Assembly: GCF_000173355.1 (NCBI RefSeq)
Contig: NZ_ABXA01000043.1
Location: 120,001 to 166,321 of the forward strand
Direction of reading: 5' to 3'
DNA length: 46,321 nt
DNA from: Anaerococcus hydrogenalis DSM 7454
GTDB taxonomy: Bacteria; Bacillota; Clostridia; Tissierellales; Peptoniphilaceae
The notes under the pieces were generated by a model that saw only the letters and a program-made list of their open reading frames with translations, ran no database searches and had not been told where the DNA came from. Positions 10,474-19,581 of the stretch are shown here, piece after piece. Both the position numbers and the translations under genes were made by a program. Each line of letters begins with the position of its first letter. Position 1 is the first letter of the stretch.

Positions 10474-11205
10474 ATGAAAGAGTTTATAGAAGTATTTTTT
10501 AGAAAAAAAGAAGATGGTTTTGTCTTTAATTCATATGGCCTATTACATCTTTTCTTATTCACATTTATGATATTTTTGGGATATTTGATATATAGGTACA
10601 GGGAAAAAATTAGAGAAAATAAAAAATTGTATAAAGGTGTAAGAAATTCTTTTTTGTTTTTATTAGCGTTTCAACAGCTTAGTTTCTTATTTTTCTTGTC
10701 TTTTGTAAGGCATGATACTATACAGGAAGCTCTGCCTCTTTATACTTGTAGGATAAGTATTTATAGTGGTTTTTTTGCCTTATTAAAAAATAATGATAAT
10801 TTAAAAATTCTTACTATATTTTGGGGTTTAATTGGGGGAATTATTGGACTAATATACCCAGACTTAATGGCTTATTCCTGGCCACATATAATGTATGTAA
10901 ATTTCTTTTTAACCCATTATTTGGTATTTTGGACCTCTCTTTTCTTTTTATTCGTAGATGAGGTTGTCATAAAAAAAGAAAATTTAAAATTCATGTTTTA
11001 TTTTGTAAATATATTTTTGCTAGTTACAGAATTAGTTAATTTAAAATTCAATTTAAATTACGCCTACTTGACTTATAGTCCGATTTTTAAATCTAGACTA
11101 GAAATTTTGCCAGGATTTATTTATTTTATTTTGCTTGTGATTTTGTATAATTTTTCTATTGTTTTAAATTATTATATACTTAAAAAATTTAAATTAGCCA
11201 ATTGA
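10474..11205 (+). CDS. YwaF-family (TIGR02206) membrane protein
   Basis: 243 residues with about six membrane helices. The pattern LPLYTCRISIYSG near residue 90 and the conserved HY/W-rich segment around 150 match the YwaF family of integral membrane proteins, whose function is not known. AGGAGT precedes the start, and a TATAAT box lies at 10447-10452. The stop codon lies inside the terminator stem. Confidence 0.7.
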   Translation: MKEFIEVFFRKKEDGFVFNSYGLLHLFLFTFMIFLGYLIYRYREKIRENKKLYKGVRNSFLFLLAFQQLSFLFFLSFVRHDTIQEALPLYTCRISIYSGFFALLKNNDNLKILTIFWGLIGGIIGLIYPDLMAYSWPHIMYVNFFLTHYLVFWTSLFFLFVDEVVIKKENLKFMFYFVNIFLLVTELVNLKFNLNYAYLTYSPIFKSRLEILPGFIYFILLVILYNFSIVLNYYILKKFKLAN

Positions 11206-11237
11206 TCTATTTTTGAAAAATAAATCAATTGGCTTTT
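11196..11237 (+). terminator. Terminator overlapping the ywaF-like stop codon
   Basis: AGCCAATTGAT (11196-11206) pairs perfectly with ATCAATTGGCT (11224-11234), followed by TTT. The left arm contains the stop codon TGA. Confidence 0.8.
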
Positions 11238-11329
11238 ATTTATTTGATAAAAAGAGTACTATAATAGTGACAAGTTTATTAATATTTATAAATCATGCAA
11301 AGGTTTTTAATGAAAAATTAGGAGGTATT

Positions 11330-11995
11330 ATGAAAGAATACGGCGTTTTTGATATAATTGGACCGATTATGATTGGCCCTTCTTCATCTCATACAGCAGG
11401 AGCTGCAAGAATTGGGCAAGTTGCAATTTCCATTGTAAAAGATGGTTTTACTAGGGTAGATTTTCATTTACATGGATCATTTGCCCAAACTTATAAGGGA
11501 CATGGAACAGATAAGGCTCTTCTTGCTGGAGTTTTGGGATTTAGACCAAATGATAAAAGACTTAGGGATTCTTTTCAAATAGCAGATGAGAGAGGACTTG
11601 AATATCATTTTATAAAAGATGATTTGGGAACAGTACATCCAAATACAGCAAAAATAGTTTTTTATTATCCAGATGGAACTACATCATCAGTAACGGGTTC
11701 TTCAATTGGTGGTGGAAATATTGAAATTATTGAGATAAACGATGTGACAATTTCATATAATGGTAAATTCCCAACAATTATTTTAAGGTATAGGGAACAA
11801 AAGGGTGTAATTTATAAGGTCAGTAAACTTTTGGCAACCAATGACTACAACATTGAAAGTATGAAAACTGTTAAATCAGATGATGAGGTAACCTTGATTG
11901 TTGAATTGAATGAAAAACTTGAAAAAAGTATTATTGAACAAATTATAAATGATGATAGGTACGATTATGCAAATTATATAGAAGGGGTTAGATAA
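11330..11995 (+). CDS. sdaAB: L-serine dehydratase, beta subunit
   Basis: 221-residue subunit of the two-chain iron-sulfur L-serine dehydratase, which converts L-serine to pyruvate and ammonia. The N-terminal motif IGPSSSHTAGA is diagnostic, and the last ~70 residues form an ACT domain (PTIILRYREQKGVIYKVSKL). GGAGG just before ATG 11330 fixes the start; the frame is open further upstream to 11213 but lacks a ribosome site. Its TAA overlaps the ATG of the alpha subunit by one base, so the two are translationally coupled. Confidence 0.92.
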   Translation: MKEYGVFDIIGPIMIGPSSSHTAGAARIGQVAISIVKDGFTRVDFHLHGSFAQTYKGHGTDKALLAGVLGFRPNDKRLRDSFQIADERGLEYHFIKDDLGTVHPNTAKIVFYYPDGTTSSVTGSSIGGGNIEIIEINDVTISYNGKFPTIILRYREQKGVIYKVSKLLATNDYNIESMKTVKSDDEVTLIVELNEKLEKSIIEQIINDDRYDYANYIEGVR

Positions 11996-12894
11996 TGTTT
12001 AGAAAAGCTGGAGAAGTTATAGAAGAATGTCAAAGAAGAAATCTTCATATTAAGGATTTGGTTTTAGAAGAAGAATTAAAATCATCGCAAATTAACAAGG
12101 ATGATATTTTATTTAACTTAAGGCAAATGTTTAAGGTAATGGAAGAATCTGCAACTGGAAATCTAAATCATGAAACAAAAACAGCTATGGGAATGATCGA
12201 TGGATTTGCAAAAAAAATGAACACATATTCTCAAAATGGAAAATCTATTACAGGATCATTTATAACTGAGGCTATGGCCATGGCTTTTTCAACCCTTGAA
12301 ATAAGTGCTGCCATGGGAGAAATTGTAGCAAGTCCAACAGCGGGATCTTCTGGAATTTTGCCAGCAATTTTATATTCTCTCAAAAAAAGAGAAGGATTTT
12401 CTGATGAAAAAATGGTTAATGCCATGCTTACAGCTATAGGAATTGGAAAAATAATTGGATTTTACGGTTCTTTTGCAGGAGCTGAAGGAGGATGCCAAGC
12501 AGAAACAGGATCGGGAGCCGCTATGGGGGCTGCTGCAGCATGTTATCTATATGATCAAAGCCCAGAAGTTTGTTTTCACGCAGCAAGTTTTGCCTTTTTA
12601 CATGTCTTAGGGCTTGTTTGTGATCCTATAGCAGGACTTGTAGAATATCCTTGTACTTTTAGAAATGCATCTGGAGTTGTTAATGCCTTTATTTCTGCAG
12701 ATATGGCAATGGCAGGAATTACAAGTATTGTTCCATTTGATGAAGTTTGTAAGGCAGCAGGAGATGTTGGAGCAACCTTACCAGAATCTTTAAGAGAAAC
12801 AGGAATAGGTGGGATAGCAGGAACAGAGACTGGAAGAAAAATAAGAAAGAAATTTTTCTCTTTAGGAAATGATGCTACAAAAGAAAATAAGTAA
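11995..12894 (+). CDS. sdaAA: L-serine dehydratase, alpha subunit
   Basis: 299-residue catalytic subunit. Cysteines in GGCQAETGSG, CDPIAGLVEYPC and the preceding FCHAA-like segment are the expected ligands of the oxygen-sensitive 4Fe-4S cluster. Glycine-rich blocks (SPTAGSSGILPA, GSGAAMGAAAA) are typical of the family. It forms an operon with sdaAB and gives pyruvate from serine, as expected for an amino-acid-using anaerobe. The full expected length is present. Confidence 0.93.
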   Translation: MFRKAGEVIEECQRRNLHIKDLVLEEELKSSQINKDDILFNLRQMFKVMEESATGNLNHETKTAMGMIDGFAKKMNTYSQNGKSITGSFITEAMAMAFSTLEISAAMGEIVASPTAGSSGILPAILYSLKKREGFSDEKMVNAMLTAIGIGKIIGFYGSFAGAEGGCQAETGSGAAMGAAAACYLYDQSPEVCFHAASFAFLHVLGLVCDPIAGLVEYPCTFRNASGVVNAFISADMAMAGITSIVPFDEVCKAAGDVGATLPESLRETGIGGIAGTETGRKIRKKFFSLGNDATKENK

Positions 12895-12933
12895 ATTAGT
12901 AGATTTTATTTATTAAATATTAAAAAATTTTTT

Positions 12934-13013
12934 CCCATCTTGAGCGAATATAGTTGAGGGAGTAAAGGAGTTTAAGAGATCTCTCTCCACTCCCTCTGGT
13001 CGGTCGAGATGGG
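12934..13013. repeat. Long palindromic intergenic repeat, copy 1
   Basis: An 80-base imperfect palindrome: CCCATCTTGA (12934-12943) pairs with TCGAGATGGG (13004-13013), GAGGGAGT (12956-12963) with ACTCCCTC (12989-12996), with GAGATCTC in the centre. The outer arm and the bases after it match the core of the element at 45885-45964. Confidence 0.75.
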
Positions 13014-13071
13014 TTTAGCTTAATTTTATTTTTAATTCTTAATGATTTATTAGATATTATTACAAAATTTT

Positions 13072-13096
13072 AAGTAGGCTTTTGCCTACTTTTTTA
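13072..13096 (+). terminator. Terminator, first of a duplicated pair
   Basis: AAGTAGGC (13072-13079) pairs with GCCTACTT (13084-13091), followed by T. The same terminator recurs at 13239. Confidence 0.8.
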
Positions 13097-13131
13097 TTTA
13101 TTTTTGGGAACAAGTATTTAGAATTAAAAGT

Positions 13132-13181
13132 AGTAAGGGAATTTGAGAGATCTCTCCACTCCCTTTGGTCGGTCGAGATGG
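13132..13181. repeat. Palindromic intergenic repeat, copy 2 (partial)
   Basis: Shares the GAGAGATCTCTCC centre, the TCCCT arm and the GGTCGGTCGAGATGGG right side of copy 1, but its left outer arm is missing. It and about 100 bases after it repeat the layout of 12975-13125, so the region looks like a diverged tandem duplication. Confidence 0.7.
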
Positions 13182-13238
13182 GTTTTAGTATAATTTTATA
13201 TTTAAATTTTTAATTACTAGATATTATCACAAAACTAT

Positions 13239-13265
13239 AAGTAGGCCTTTGCCTACTTTTTTTTA
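13239..13265 (+). terminator. Terminator, second of a duplicated pair
   Basis: AAGTAGGC (13239-13246) pairs with GCCTACTT (13251-13258), with a longer T run than the first copy. Confidence 0.8.
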
Positions 13266-13303
13266 TTTTATTTTTGGGTATAAGTCTTTTGAGAGGAGTT
13301 TAT

Positions 13304-13990
13304 ATGAAAATTAATTTTATTAGAGCTTTTGAAGATAATTATATTTGGACAATTGAAAAGGATAAAAATGTAATTTTGATTGATCCAGGCGAGGCTTATC
13401 CTTGTTTTAAATATTTAGAAGATAAAAATTTATATGCAATTTTACTAACCCACAAACATATGGACCATGTTGGGGGAGTAAGGGAATTAAAGGAAAAATT
13501 TAAGGATGTAATTGTTTATGGACCTATTGAAACTGAAAATTTAAATGATAAAACTGTAAAGGATTCTGATGAATTTGAACTTTTAGGATTTATTTTTAAA
13601 GTTTTAAAAACAAATGGTCACACAGATGAGCAAATTTCATATTTAGTTGAAAATAAGCTCTTTTGTGGGGATACTATATTTTCTTCAGGATGTGGAAGGG
13701 TATTTACAGGTGATTACCAAAGTTCCTTTGAATCTGTTCAAAAAATTAAAAATTTGGATAAGAATACTTTGATTTATCCAGCCCACGAATATACTATTGA
13801 TTGTTTAAAATCATCAAAAAAAATTATCAAGGATAAAATTATGGATGAGGCAATAGATGAGGCTAAGGAAAAAATTTCGAAGGGATTTCCTAGTCTTCCT
13901 ACAAGTGTTGAAAAAGAATTTTTGATAAATCCATTTTTTATGGCAAAGGATTTGGATGAATTTAAGGAATTTATAAGAATTAAAAATTGA
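13304..13990 (+). CDS. gloB: Hydroxyacylglutathione hydrolase-like metallo-beta-lactamase protein (glyoxalase II)
   Basis: 228 residues. The two-metal site is complete: THKHMDH near residue 50, His in NGHTDEQ, Asp in FCGDTIF, and His in YPAHEY. The segment CGRVFTGDYQSS matches glyoxalase II (GR.F.G). Family members cleave S-lactoylglutathione to lactate and thiol; in a bacterium that may lack glutathione, the natural thiol is uncertain. AGAGGAG just before ATG 13304 sets the start. The stop codon lies inside the -35 box of the next promoter. Confidence 0.85.
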   Translation: MKINFIRAFEDNYIWTIEKDKNVILIDPGEAYPCFKYLEDKNLYAILLTHKHMDHVGGVRELKEKFKDVIVYGPIETENLNDKTVKDSDEFELLGFIFKVLKTNGHTDEQISYLVENKLFCGDTIFSSGCGRVFTGDYQSSFESVQKIKNLDKNTLIYPAHEYTIDCLKSSKKIIKDKIMDEAIDEAKEKISKGFPSLPTSVEKEFLINPFFMAKDLDEFKEFIRIKN

Positions 13991-14015
13991 CTTAAAATTT
14001 AAAAAAATTTATAAT
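13987..14015 (+). promoter_or_regulatory. Sigma-A promoter of the fluoride riboswitch transcript
   Basis: TTGACT (13987-13992), a 17-base spacer, then TATAAT (14010-14015). The predicted transcript start falls at about 14022, exactly at the aptamer's first stem. The -35 overlaps the gloB stop codon. Confidence 0.8.
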
Positions 14016-14020
14016 ATTAG

Positions 14021-14085
14021 AAGGGAATGAAGTTCTCCCTTAGAAAAATCTAAAACCGCATTTATGCTGATGACTTCTGTAACTA
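14021..14085 (+). ncRNA. Fluoride riboswitch (crcB motif)
   Basis: The first stem AGGGA..TCCCT encloses the conserved AUGAAGUUC, followed by the AACCGC strand (14055-14060) and GCUGAUGACUUCUGUAAC (14066-14083). These blocks, in this order, match the fluoride (crcB) riboswitch consensus. The bases GCTGATGA are also one arm of the terminator just downstream, so fluoride binding should prevent termination and turn on the antiporter. Identified by eye, not by a covariance model. Confidence 0.82.
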
Positions 14086-14113
14086 TTTAGGGACAGATTT
14101 CATCAGTTTTTTT
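14067..14113 (+). terminator. Riboswitch expression-platform terminator
   Basis: CTGATGA (14067-14073) pairs with TCATCAG (14100-14106), and CTGT with ACAG inside, followed by seven T. The left arm is part of the aptamer, so the two folds exclude each other. Confidence 0.82.
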
Positions 14114-14132
14114 GTCCCAAAAGGAGGAATTT

Positions 14133-15322
14133 ATGTTAATATCACTTGGCCTAATAATAATCATTGGCCTTATACTTGGATTTATTTGTAAAAAATAAAA
14201 ATACCAGCCCTTATAGGCATGCTTTTTACAGGAATTATTTTGGGACCCCATGTCCTAAATTTAATTGATCCTAAAACTTTATCCATATCTGCTGAACTTA
14301 GGCAAATTGCCCTTATTATTATTTTAATAAAGGCAGGACTTTCTTTAGATATTTCTGATTTAAAAAAAGCTGGAAAATCTGCAGTTTTATTGTCCTTTCT
14401 TCCAGCAAGTTTTGAAATTTTAGGATATTTTATTTTTGCAAGGATTTTTTTCAAAATAAGCCCTATAGACGCCTTATTAATGGGGTCAGTTCTTGCTGCA
14501 GTATCTCCTGCAGTTGTTGTTCCTAGGATGGTAAAATTAATTGAAGAAAAAAGAGGTGTAGAAAAATCAATCCCACAAATGATTCTTGCTGGTGCATCTT
14601 GTGATGATATATTTGTTTTGGTTTTATTCTCATCATTTTTATCCATGGCAAAGGGTGAAGATGTAAGTTTGATTTCTCTTCTTAATGTGCCAGTTTCTAT
14701 AATATTAGGGATTTTATTTGGGTCTATAATAGGCTTTATTTTATACTATATTTTTGAATATTTTTATAAAAAAGACCTTTTAATTAGAAATTCTACTAAA
14801 GTTATAGTAATTCTTGCCATATCATTTTTACTTGTTGCCATGGAAAATTTATTGAAAAATAGGATTGCTTTTTCAGGTCTTTTGGCTGTTATTGCTATGA
14901 GCTGTGTCTTTAAAATTAAAGCAAAGGACGAAGTTTCTAGTAGACTTTCAGAAAAATTTGGAAAATTATGGATTTTTGCCGAAATATTATTGTTTGTTTT
15001 GGTTGGAGCTGAAGTAAATATTTCCTATATATCAAATCTTGGTTTAATGGCAGTAATTCTTGTATTTTTAGCCCTAATTTTTAGGTCAGTGGGTACAATT
15101 ATTTCAATTTCTGGATCAAACTTAAATAAAAAAGAAAAATTATTTACAGTTTTTTCTTATATGCCAAAGGCAACTGTCCAAGCAGCCATTGGGGCAGTCC
15201 CACTTGCAAATGGACTTTCTAGTGGAGATATTATTTTATCAATGGCAGTTTTGGGAATTTTGATAACAGCGCCAATAGGAGCGATTTTTATCGATAATTT
15301 TTATAAAAAATTACTAGCTTAG
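14133..15322 (+). CDS. Cation:proton antiporter under fluoride control (frameshifted as assembled)
   Basis: Monovalent cation:proton antiporter (CPA superfamily) of about 396 residues with roughly 12 membrane helices. ATG 14133 follows AAGGAGG. The frame breaks after GLILGFICKK, because the A run at 14190-14195 has six bases; seven would continue into KIPALIGMLFTGIILGP, a classic antiporter N-terminus. The pair of acidic residues in GASCDD and the segment SPAVVVPRM are typical of the transport core. Antiporters are a recognised gene class behind fluoride riboswitches and are thought to help cells survive fluoride stress. Its ion is not known. A LysR gene follows 21 bases later. Confidence 0.82.
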
Positions 15323-15343
15323 TTTTAAATTTAAGGAGTTTTT

Positions 15344-16255
15344 ATGACCTTACAACAATTAAGATATCTAATTGCCATAGCAGAGGAGGGTTCAATTTCA
15401 AAGGCAAGCCAGGCTCTGCTTGTAAGCCAGCCTTCCTTATCAAAGTCTATGTTTGATTTGGAAAAAGAAATGGGAATAAAAATATTTACTAGAAATAACA
15501 GGGGAGTTAATTTAACTGAAGAGGGAGAAATATTTTTGGCCTATTCTAGGTCAGTAGTAGAACAGGCTGATTTTTTGGAAAATAATTACAAGAAAAAAGA
15601 AGTTCTAAAGAGAGTTTTTTCTATTTCAAGTCAGCATTACGCCTTTGTTGTTAATGCCTTTGTAATGCTTGTTAAAAAATATGGGGAAGAAAAGTATGAA
15701 TTTTCTCTAAGAGAGACTACGACTTCTCAAATTATTGAGGATGTAAAAACTCTTAGAAGTCAAATTGGAATAATATATCTTTCAAATTTTAATAGGAATA
15801 TTATTTTGGGAATTTTGGAGAGAGAAAATTTAGAATTTCATTCAATATTTAAGGCAAGTCCCCATATTTTTATTTGTAAAGATAATCCTCTTGCAAAAAA
15901 AGATGTAATTAGCCTTGATGATTTAAAAAAGTATCCTAGACTATCATATGAGCAAGATAATTATAATTCCTTTTATTTTTCAGAAGAATTATTTCCAACA
16001 GAGTACAGTCCCAAAAATATTGTAGTAACAGATAGGGCTTCAATTTTTAATTTAATGATTGGCCTTAATGGTTACACTATTACATCTGGGGTTTTATCAG
16101 AAGATTTAAATGGGACAGGAATTATTGCCAAAAAATTAGATGCTAATGAGGAGATGGATATTGGTTATATTTCCCTAAAAAATAGGCCATTAGATTTTAT
16201 TAGCCAATCCTATATTAAATATTTAAAAGAATATATAGAAAATTTTTCTAAATAG
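15344..16255 (+). CDS. LysR-family transcriptional regulator
   Basis: 303 residues. The N-terminal winged helix (LQQLRYLIAIAEEGSISKAS, then LLVSQPSLSKSM) is a standard LysR DNA-binding domain, followed by a periplasmic-binding-protein-like effector domain. AAGGAG precedes the start. It lies between the antiporter gene and metE on the same strand, so it could regulate either; LysR proteins such as MetR do control metE in other bacteria, but nothing in this sequence settles it. Confidence 0.85.
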   Translation: MTLQQLRYLIAIAEEGSISKASQALLVSQPSLSKSMFDLEKEMGIKIFTRNNRGVNLTEEGEIFLAYSRSVVEQADFLENNYKKKEVLKRVFSISSQHYAFVVNAFVMLVKKYGEEKYEFSLRETTTSQIIEDVKTLRSQIGIIYLSNFNRNIILGILERENLEFHSIFKASPHIFICKDNPLAKKDVISLDDLKKYPRLSYEQDNYNSFYFSEELFPTEYSPKNIVVTDRASIFNLMIGLNGYTITSGVLSEDLNGTGIIAKKLDANEEMDIGYISLKNRPLDFISQSYIKYLKEYIENFSK

Positions 16256-16307
16256 GTGCTATAGAAAAAAACTATATCCAATAATAGAAAATAAGTATTA
16301 ACACTAA

Positions 16308-16365
16308 TAAGCCAAATTGCTTTATACTTTATGAAAGAATAAAAAAAGCAATGGCTTATTTTTTT
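16308..16365 (+). terminator. Terminator or attenuator before metE
   Basis: TAAGCCA and TTGC (16308-16320) pair with GCAA and TGGCTTA (16348-16358), followed by seven T. The right arm TGGCT (16352-16356) could instead pair with AGCCA (16366-16370) beside the metE ribosome site, so the structure may be regulatory. Confidence 0.6.
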
Positions 16366-16384
16366 AGCCAAAAAGGAGATAAAA

Positions 16385-18652
16385 ATGAAAACATCTATTA
16401 TTGGATTTCCAAGAATTGGAGAAAATAGAGAATTGAAATTCGCAACAGAAAAATATTTTAGAAATGAAATAAAATTTTCTGAACTTGAAAGTGTTGGAAA
16501 AGAAATTAGAAAAAATGCGTGGCAAAAACAAAAAGACTTAGATTACATAGTATCTAATGATTTTTCATATTATGATTTATTTTTAGATACAGCTTTTACC
16601 TTTAATGTTATAGCTAAAAGGTATAGACAATTAAACTTATCTGATATCGATACATATTTTGCAATGGCAAGAGGCTATCAAAAAGATGGACTTGATGTAA
16701 AGGCTCTTTCAATGAAAAAATGGTTCAACACAAATTACCACTATATGGTTGCAGAAATTGAAGATGATACTGAAATAAAATTAAATTCTACAAAAGCCTT
16801 TGACCAATACAAGGAGGCCAAAGATTTAGGTTATGAAACAAAGTCAACTATAGTTGGTATTTTTACATTTTTAAAATTATTGGATTATAAGGGAGAAAAA
16901 AATATAAATGATTTTAAAGATGACTTTGTAAAGGCTTATATTTCTTATATAGAAAAATTCCAAGAACTTGGTCTTAAAAGTCTTCAGTTTGAAGAAGCCT
17001 ACCTTGTTTATGATTTAAGCAAGGAAGATATTGACTTGTTTAAAGAAGTTTATAAAAAAATCTTAGCTAAAAAAGGCTCTATAAAAATAATACTTCAAAC
17101 TTATTTTGGTGATATTAGAGATATTTACCAACAATTGCAAGAACTAGACTTTGATGGTATTGGTCTTGATTTTGTGGAAGGAAGAAAAACTTTAGACTTA
17201 ATTGAAAAATATGGATTTGCAAAAGGCAAAACTTTATTTGCAGGACTTATTAATGGAAAAAATATATGGAGAAATTCATATGAAAAAACATTAGAAATAA
17301 TTGAAAATTTAAAGGAAAAAGAAATAGACTTTGTAATCCAAGCCTCATCATCTTTAATTCATGTTCCTTATAGGGTAGATTTTGAAGACAAATTGGATGA
17401 AAAATATAAAAAACACTTTGCCTTTGCTTATGAAAAGCTAGAAGAATTAAATGATTTGAAAAAATTAGCAGATCTAGATTACAAAGAGGATCAAGATTTT
17501 ATTAATAATAAAAAACTTTTTGAAGATAGAAAAAATCTTTGCGATAGGGAGGTTAAAGATAGGATAGAAAATCTAAAAGATTCAGATTTTATAAGATGTG
17601 ATTCTTTTGAAAAAAGAGAAGAAATTCAAAAAGAAGCATTAAATCTTCCTTTATTTCCAACAACAACCATAGGATCTTTCCCACAAACTTTAGATGTAAA
17701 AAGAAATAGGAAAAAATATAAAAATGGTCAAATAACAAAAAAAGAATACGAAGAATTTAATTACAAAAAAATTGAAGAATGTATAAGGCTACAAGAAGAC
17801 TTGGGGCTAGATGTCTTAGTTCATGGTGAATATGAAAGAAATGACATGGTAGAATATTTTGGTGAACATTTATCAGGATACTTGTTTACAAAAAAAGCCT
17901 GGGTTCAATCTTATGGTACAAGGTGTGTAAAACCACCAATAATCTGGTCTGATATAAAAAGAGAAGAAAAAATTACAGTAAAATGGTCATCATATGCAAA
18001 ATCTTTAACAAAAAAACCAATCAAAGGGATGCTAACAGGTCCTGTAACAATTTTAAATTGGTCTTTTCCAAGAGAAGATATATCTGTAAAAGAATCAACT
18101 TATCAAATAGCCCTTGCGATTAGGGATGAGGTTTTAGACTTGGAAAAAGCAGGAATAAATATTATACAAATAGATGAAGCAGCACTTAGGGAAAAATTGC
18201 CACTAAGAAAATCAGATTGGTTTAGCCAATATTTAGATTGGGCAATTCCAGCATTTAGGTTAGTTCATTCAGCTTGCAAGGTAAATACCCAAATCCATAC
18301 TCATATGTGCTATTCTGAATTTACAGACATAATAAAATCTATTGATCAAATGGATGCTGATGTAATTAGTTTTGAAGCTTCAAGGTCAAATCTTGAAATA
18401 CTTGACTCCTTAAAAGAAAATAATTTTAGAACGCAAGTTGGACCTGGTGTTTATGATATTCATTCACCAAGAGTTCCTTCTGTTGAAGAAATTGAAAATA
18501 CTTTAAGAAAAATTCTTGAGAAAGTTGATTATAAAAAGCTTTGGGTAAATCCAGATTGTGGCTTAAAAACTAGGGGAGAAGAAGAAACTGTAAAGGCTCT
18601 TCACAATTTGGTAAGGGCAAGTAAGGAGCTTAGAGATGAATATAGGAAGTAA
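16385..18652 (+). CDS. metE: Cobalamin-independent methionine synthase
   Basis: 755 residues, the normal length. MetE moves a methyl group from 5-methyltetrahydrofolate (triglutamate) to homocysteine in the cytosol. The C-terminal catalytic barrel begins near TTTIGSFPQT (about residue 428). Zinc ligands are His and Cys in QIHTHMCYSE, a Glu in the following strand, and Cys in NPDCGLKTR. The N-terminal barrel carries FPRIGENRELK. AAAAGGAG precedes the start. The 3' end overlaps metF, which makes its methyl donor. Confidence 0.95.
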   Translation: MKTSIIGFPRIGENRELKFATEKYFRNEIKFSELESVGKEIRKNAWQKQKDLDYIVSNDFSYYDLFLDTAFTFNVIAKRYRQLNLSDIDTYFAMARGYQKDGLDVKALSMKKWFNTNYHYMVAEIEDDTEIKLNSTKAFDQYKEAKDLGYETKSTIVGIFTFLKLLDYKGEKNINDFKDDFVKAYISYIEKFQELGLKSLQFEEAYLVYDLSKEDIDLFKEVYKKILAKKGSIKIILQTYFGDIRDIYQQLQELDFDGIGLDFVEGRKTLDLIEKYGFAKGKTLFAGLINGKNIWRNSYEKTLEIIENLKEKEIDFVIQASSSLIHVPYRVDFEDKLDEKYKKHFAFAYEKLEELNDLKKLADLDYKEDQDFINNKKLFEDRKNLCDREVKDRIENLKDSDFIRCDSFEKREEIQKEALNLPLFPTTTIGSFPQTLDVKRNRKKYKNGQITKKEYEEFNYKKIEECIRLQEDLGLDVLVHGEYERNDMVEYFGEHLSGYLFTKKAWVQSYGTRCVKPPIIWSDIKREEKITVKWSSYAKSLTKKPIKGMLTGPVTILNWSFPREDISVKESTYQIALAIRDEVLDLEKAGINIIQIDEAALREKLPLRKSDWFSQYLDWAIPAFRLVHSACKVNTQIHTHMCYSEFTDIIKSIDQMDADVISFEASRSNLEILDSLKENNFRTQVGPGVYDIHSPRVPSVEEIENTLRKILEKVDYKKLWVNPDCGLKTRGEEETVKALHNLVRASKELRDEYRK

Positions 18653-19486
18653 AGATTGTGTTTTAAGTTTTGAAGTTTTTCCACCTAGAAAAAATTTACC
18701 CATAGAGTCAATTTATAATACTATTGATAGATTAATAGATTTAAAACCTGAATCAATTTCTGTAACTTATGGAGCCGCAGGAAATGATACAAGCAAAAGA
18801 ACTTTTGAGCTTGCAGGCCAGATAAAAAACATGGTGTAGAATCAGTAGCTCATTTAATTTCTATAGGTTTGAGTGAAGATGAACTTACAAGAAAATTAAA
18901 AATTTTAAAGGAAAAAAATGTAAATAAAATATTAGCCTTGAGGGGAGATATACCAAAATTTTCATATGAAAAAGGTGATTTTGACCATGCATCTGATTTA
19001 ATAAGGTCTATAAAAGAAAAGGGAGATTTTTATGTAATGGCTGCAGCCTATCCAGAAGGCCATATTGACAGTCCAAATCTCGTCGAAGATATAAAAAATT
19101 TGAGAAAAAAAGTTGATGCAGGTTGTGATAGTCTTGTTACTCAATTATTTTTTGATAATGAAGATTTCTATAGGTTTAGGGATATGTGTGATTTGGCAGG
19201 AATTGATGTGCCAATACAAGCAGGAATTATGCCTGTAATAAATAAAAAACAGATAGAGAAAATGATAAGTTTAAATGGTATAAAACTTCCAAAAAAATTT
19301 TTAAAAATTATGAAAAGGTATGAAGATGATAAAATAGCTATGAGAGATTGTGGAATTGCCTACGCAGTAGATCAAATAGTAGACCTTATTTCCTCAGGAG
19401 TTGAGGGTATCCACCTCTATACAATGAATAATCCCTATATAGCAGAAAAAATTCACGAGTCGATTAAAAACCTTATAAAATTATAG
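18636..19486 (+). CDS. metF: Methylenetetrahydrofolate reductase (frameshifted as assembled)
   Basis: About 283 residues after correction. It reduces 5,10-methylene-THF to 5-methyl-THF with an FAD cofactor and feeds MetE. Start ATG 18636 lies inside the end of metE (17-base overlap) with AAGGAG inside metE. The frame stops at 18839 because the A run at 18824-18829 has six bases; seven give AGQIKNKHGVESVAHLISIG and run on to 19486. FEVFPPRKN, SVTYGAAG and LALRGDIPK are family signatures. The N-terminal catalytic Glu is in SFEVFPP. Confidence 0.9.
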
Positions 19487-19496
19487 GCCTATAAGA

Positions 19497-19531
19497 AATT
19501 GTTGCAAAAATAAATTTGCAGCAATTTTTTT
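19497..19531 (+). terminator. Terminator of metE-metF
   Basis: AATTGTTGCAAA (19497-19508) pairs with TTTGCAGCAATT (19515-19526), one G-T pair, followed by T. Confidence 0.85.
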
Positions 19532-19557
19532 ATAGAATTTAAAAGATTGATAAAAAC

Positions 19558-19576
19558 AATTATTATTTATATAATA
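19558..19576 (+). repeat. Left direct repeat flanking element A
   Basis: 19-bp sequence identical to 19779-19797. Probable target-site duplication; the target is itself palindromic (ATTATTAT with ATAATAAT). Confidence 0.7.
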
Positions 19577-19581
19577 TTATA

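Noticed and set aside
16256-16384. SAM riboswitch or T-box before metE
   Set aside because: The leader is too short, and no T-box sequence or SAM core motifs are present.
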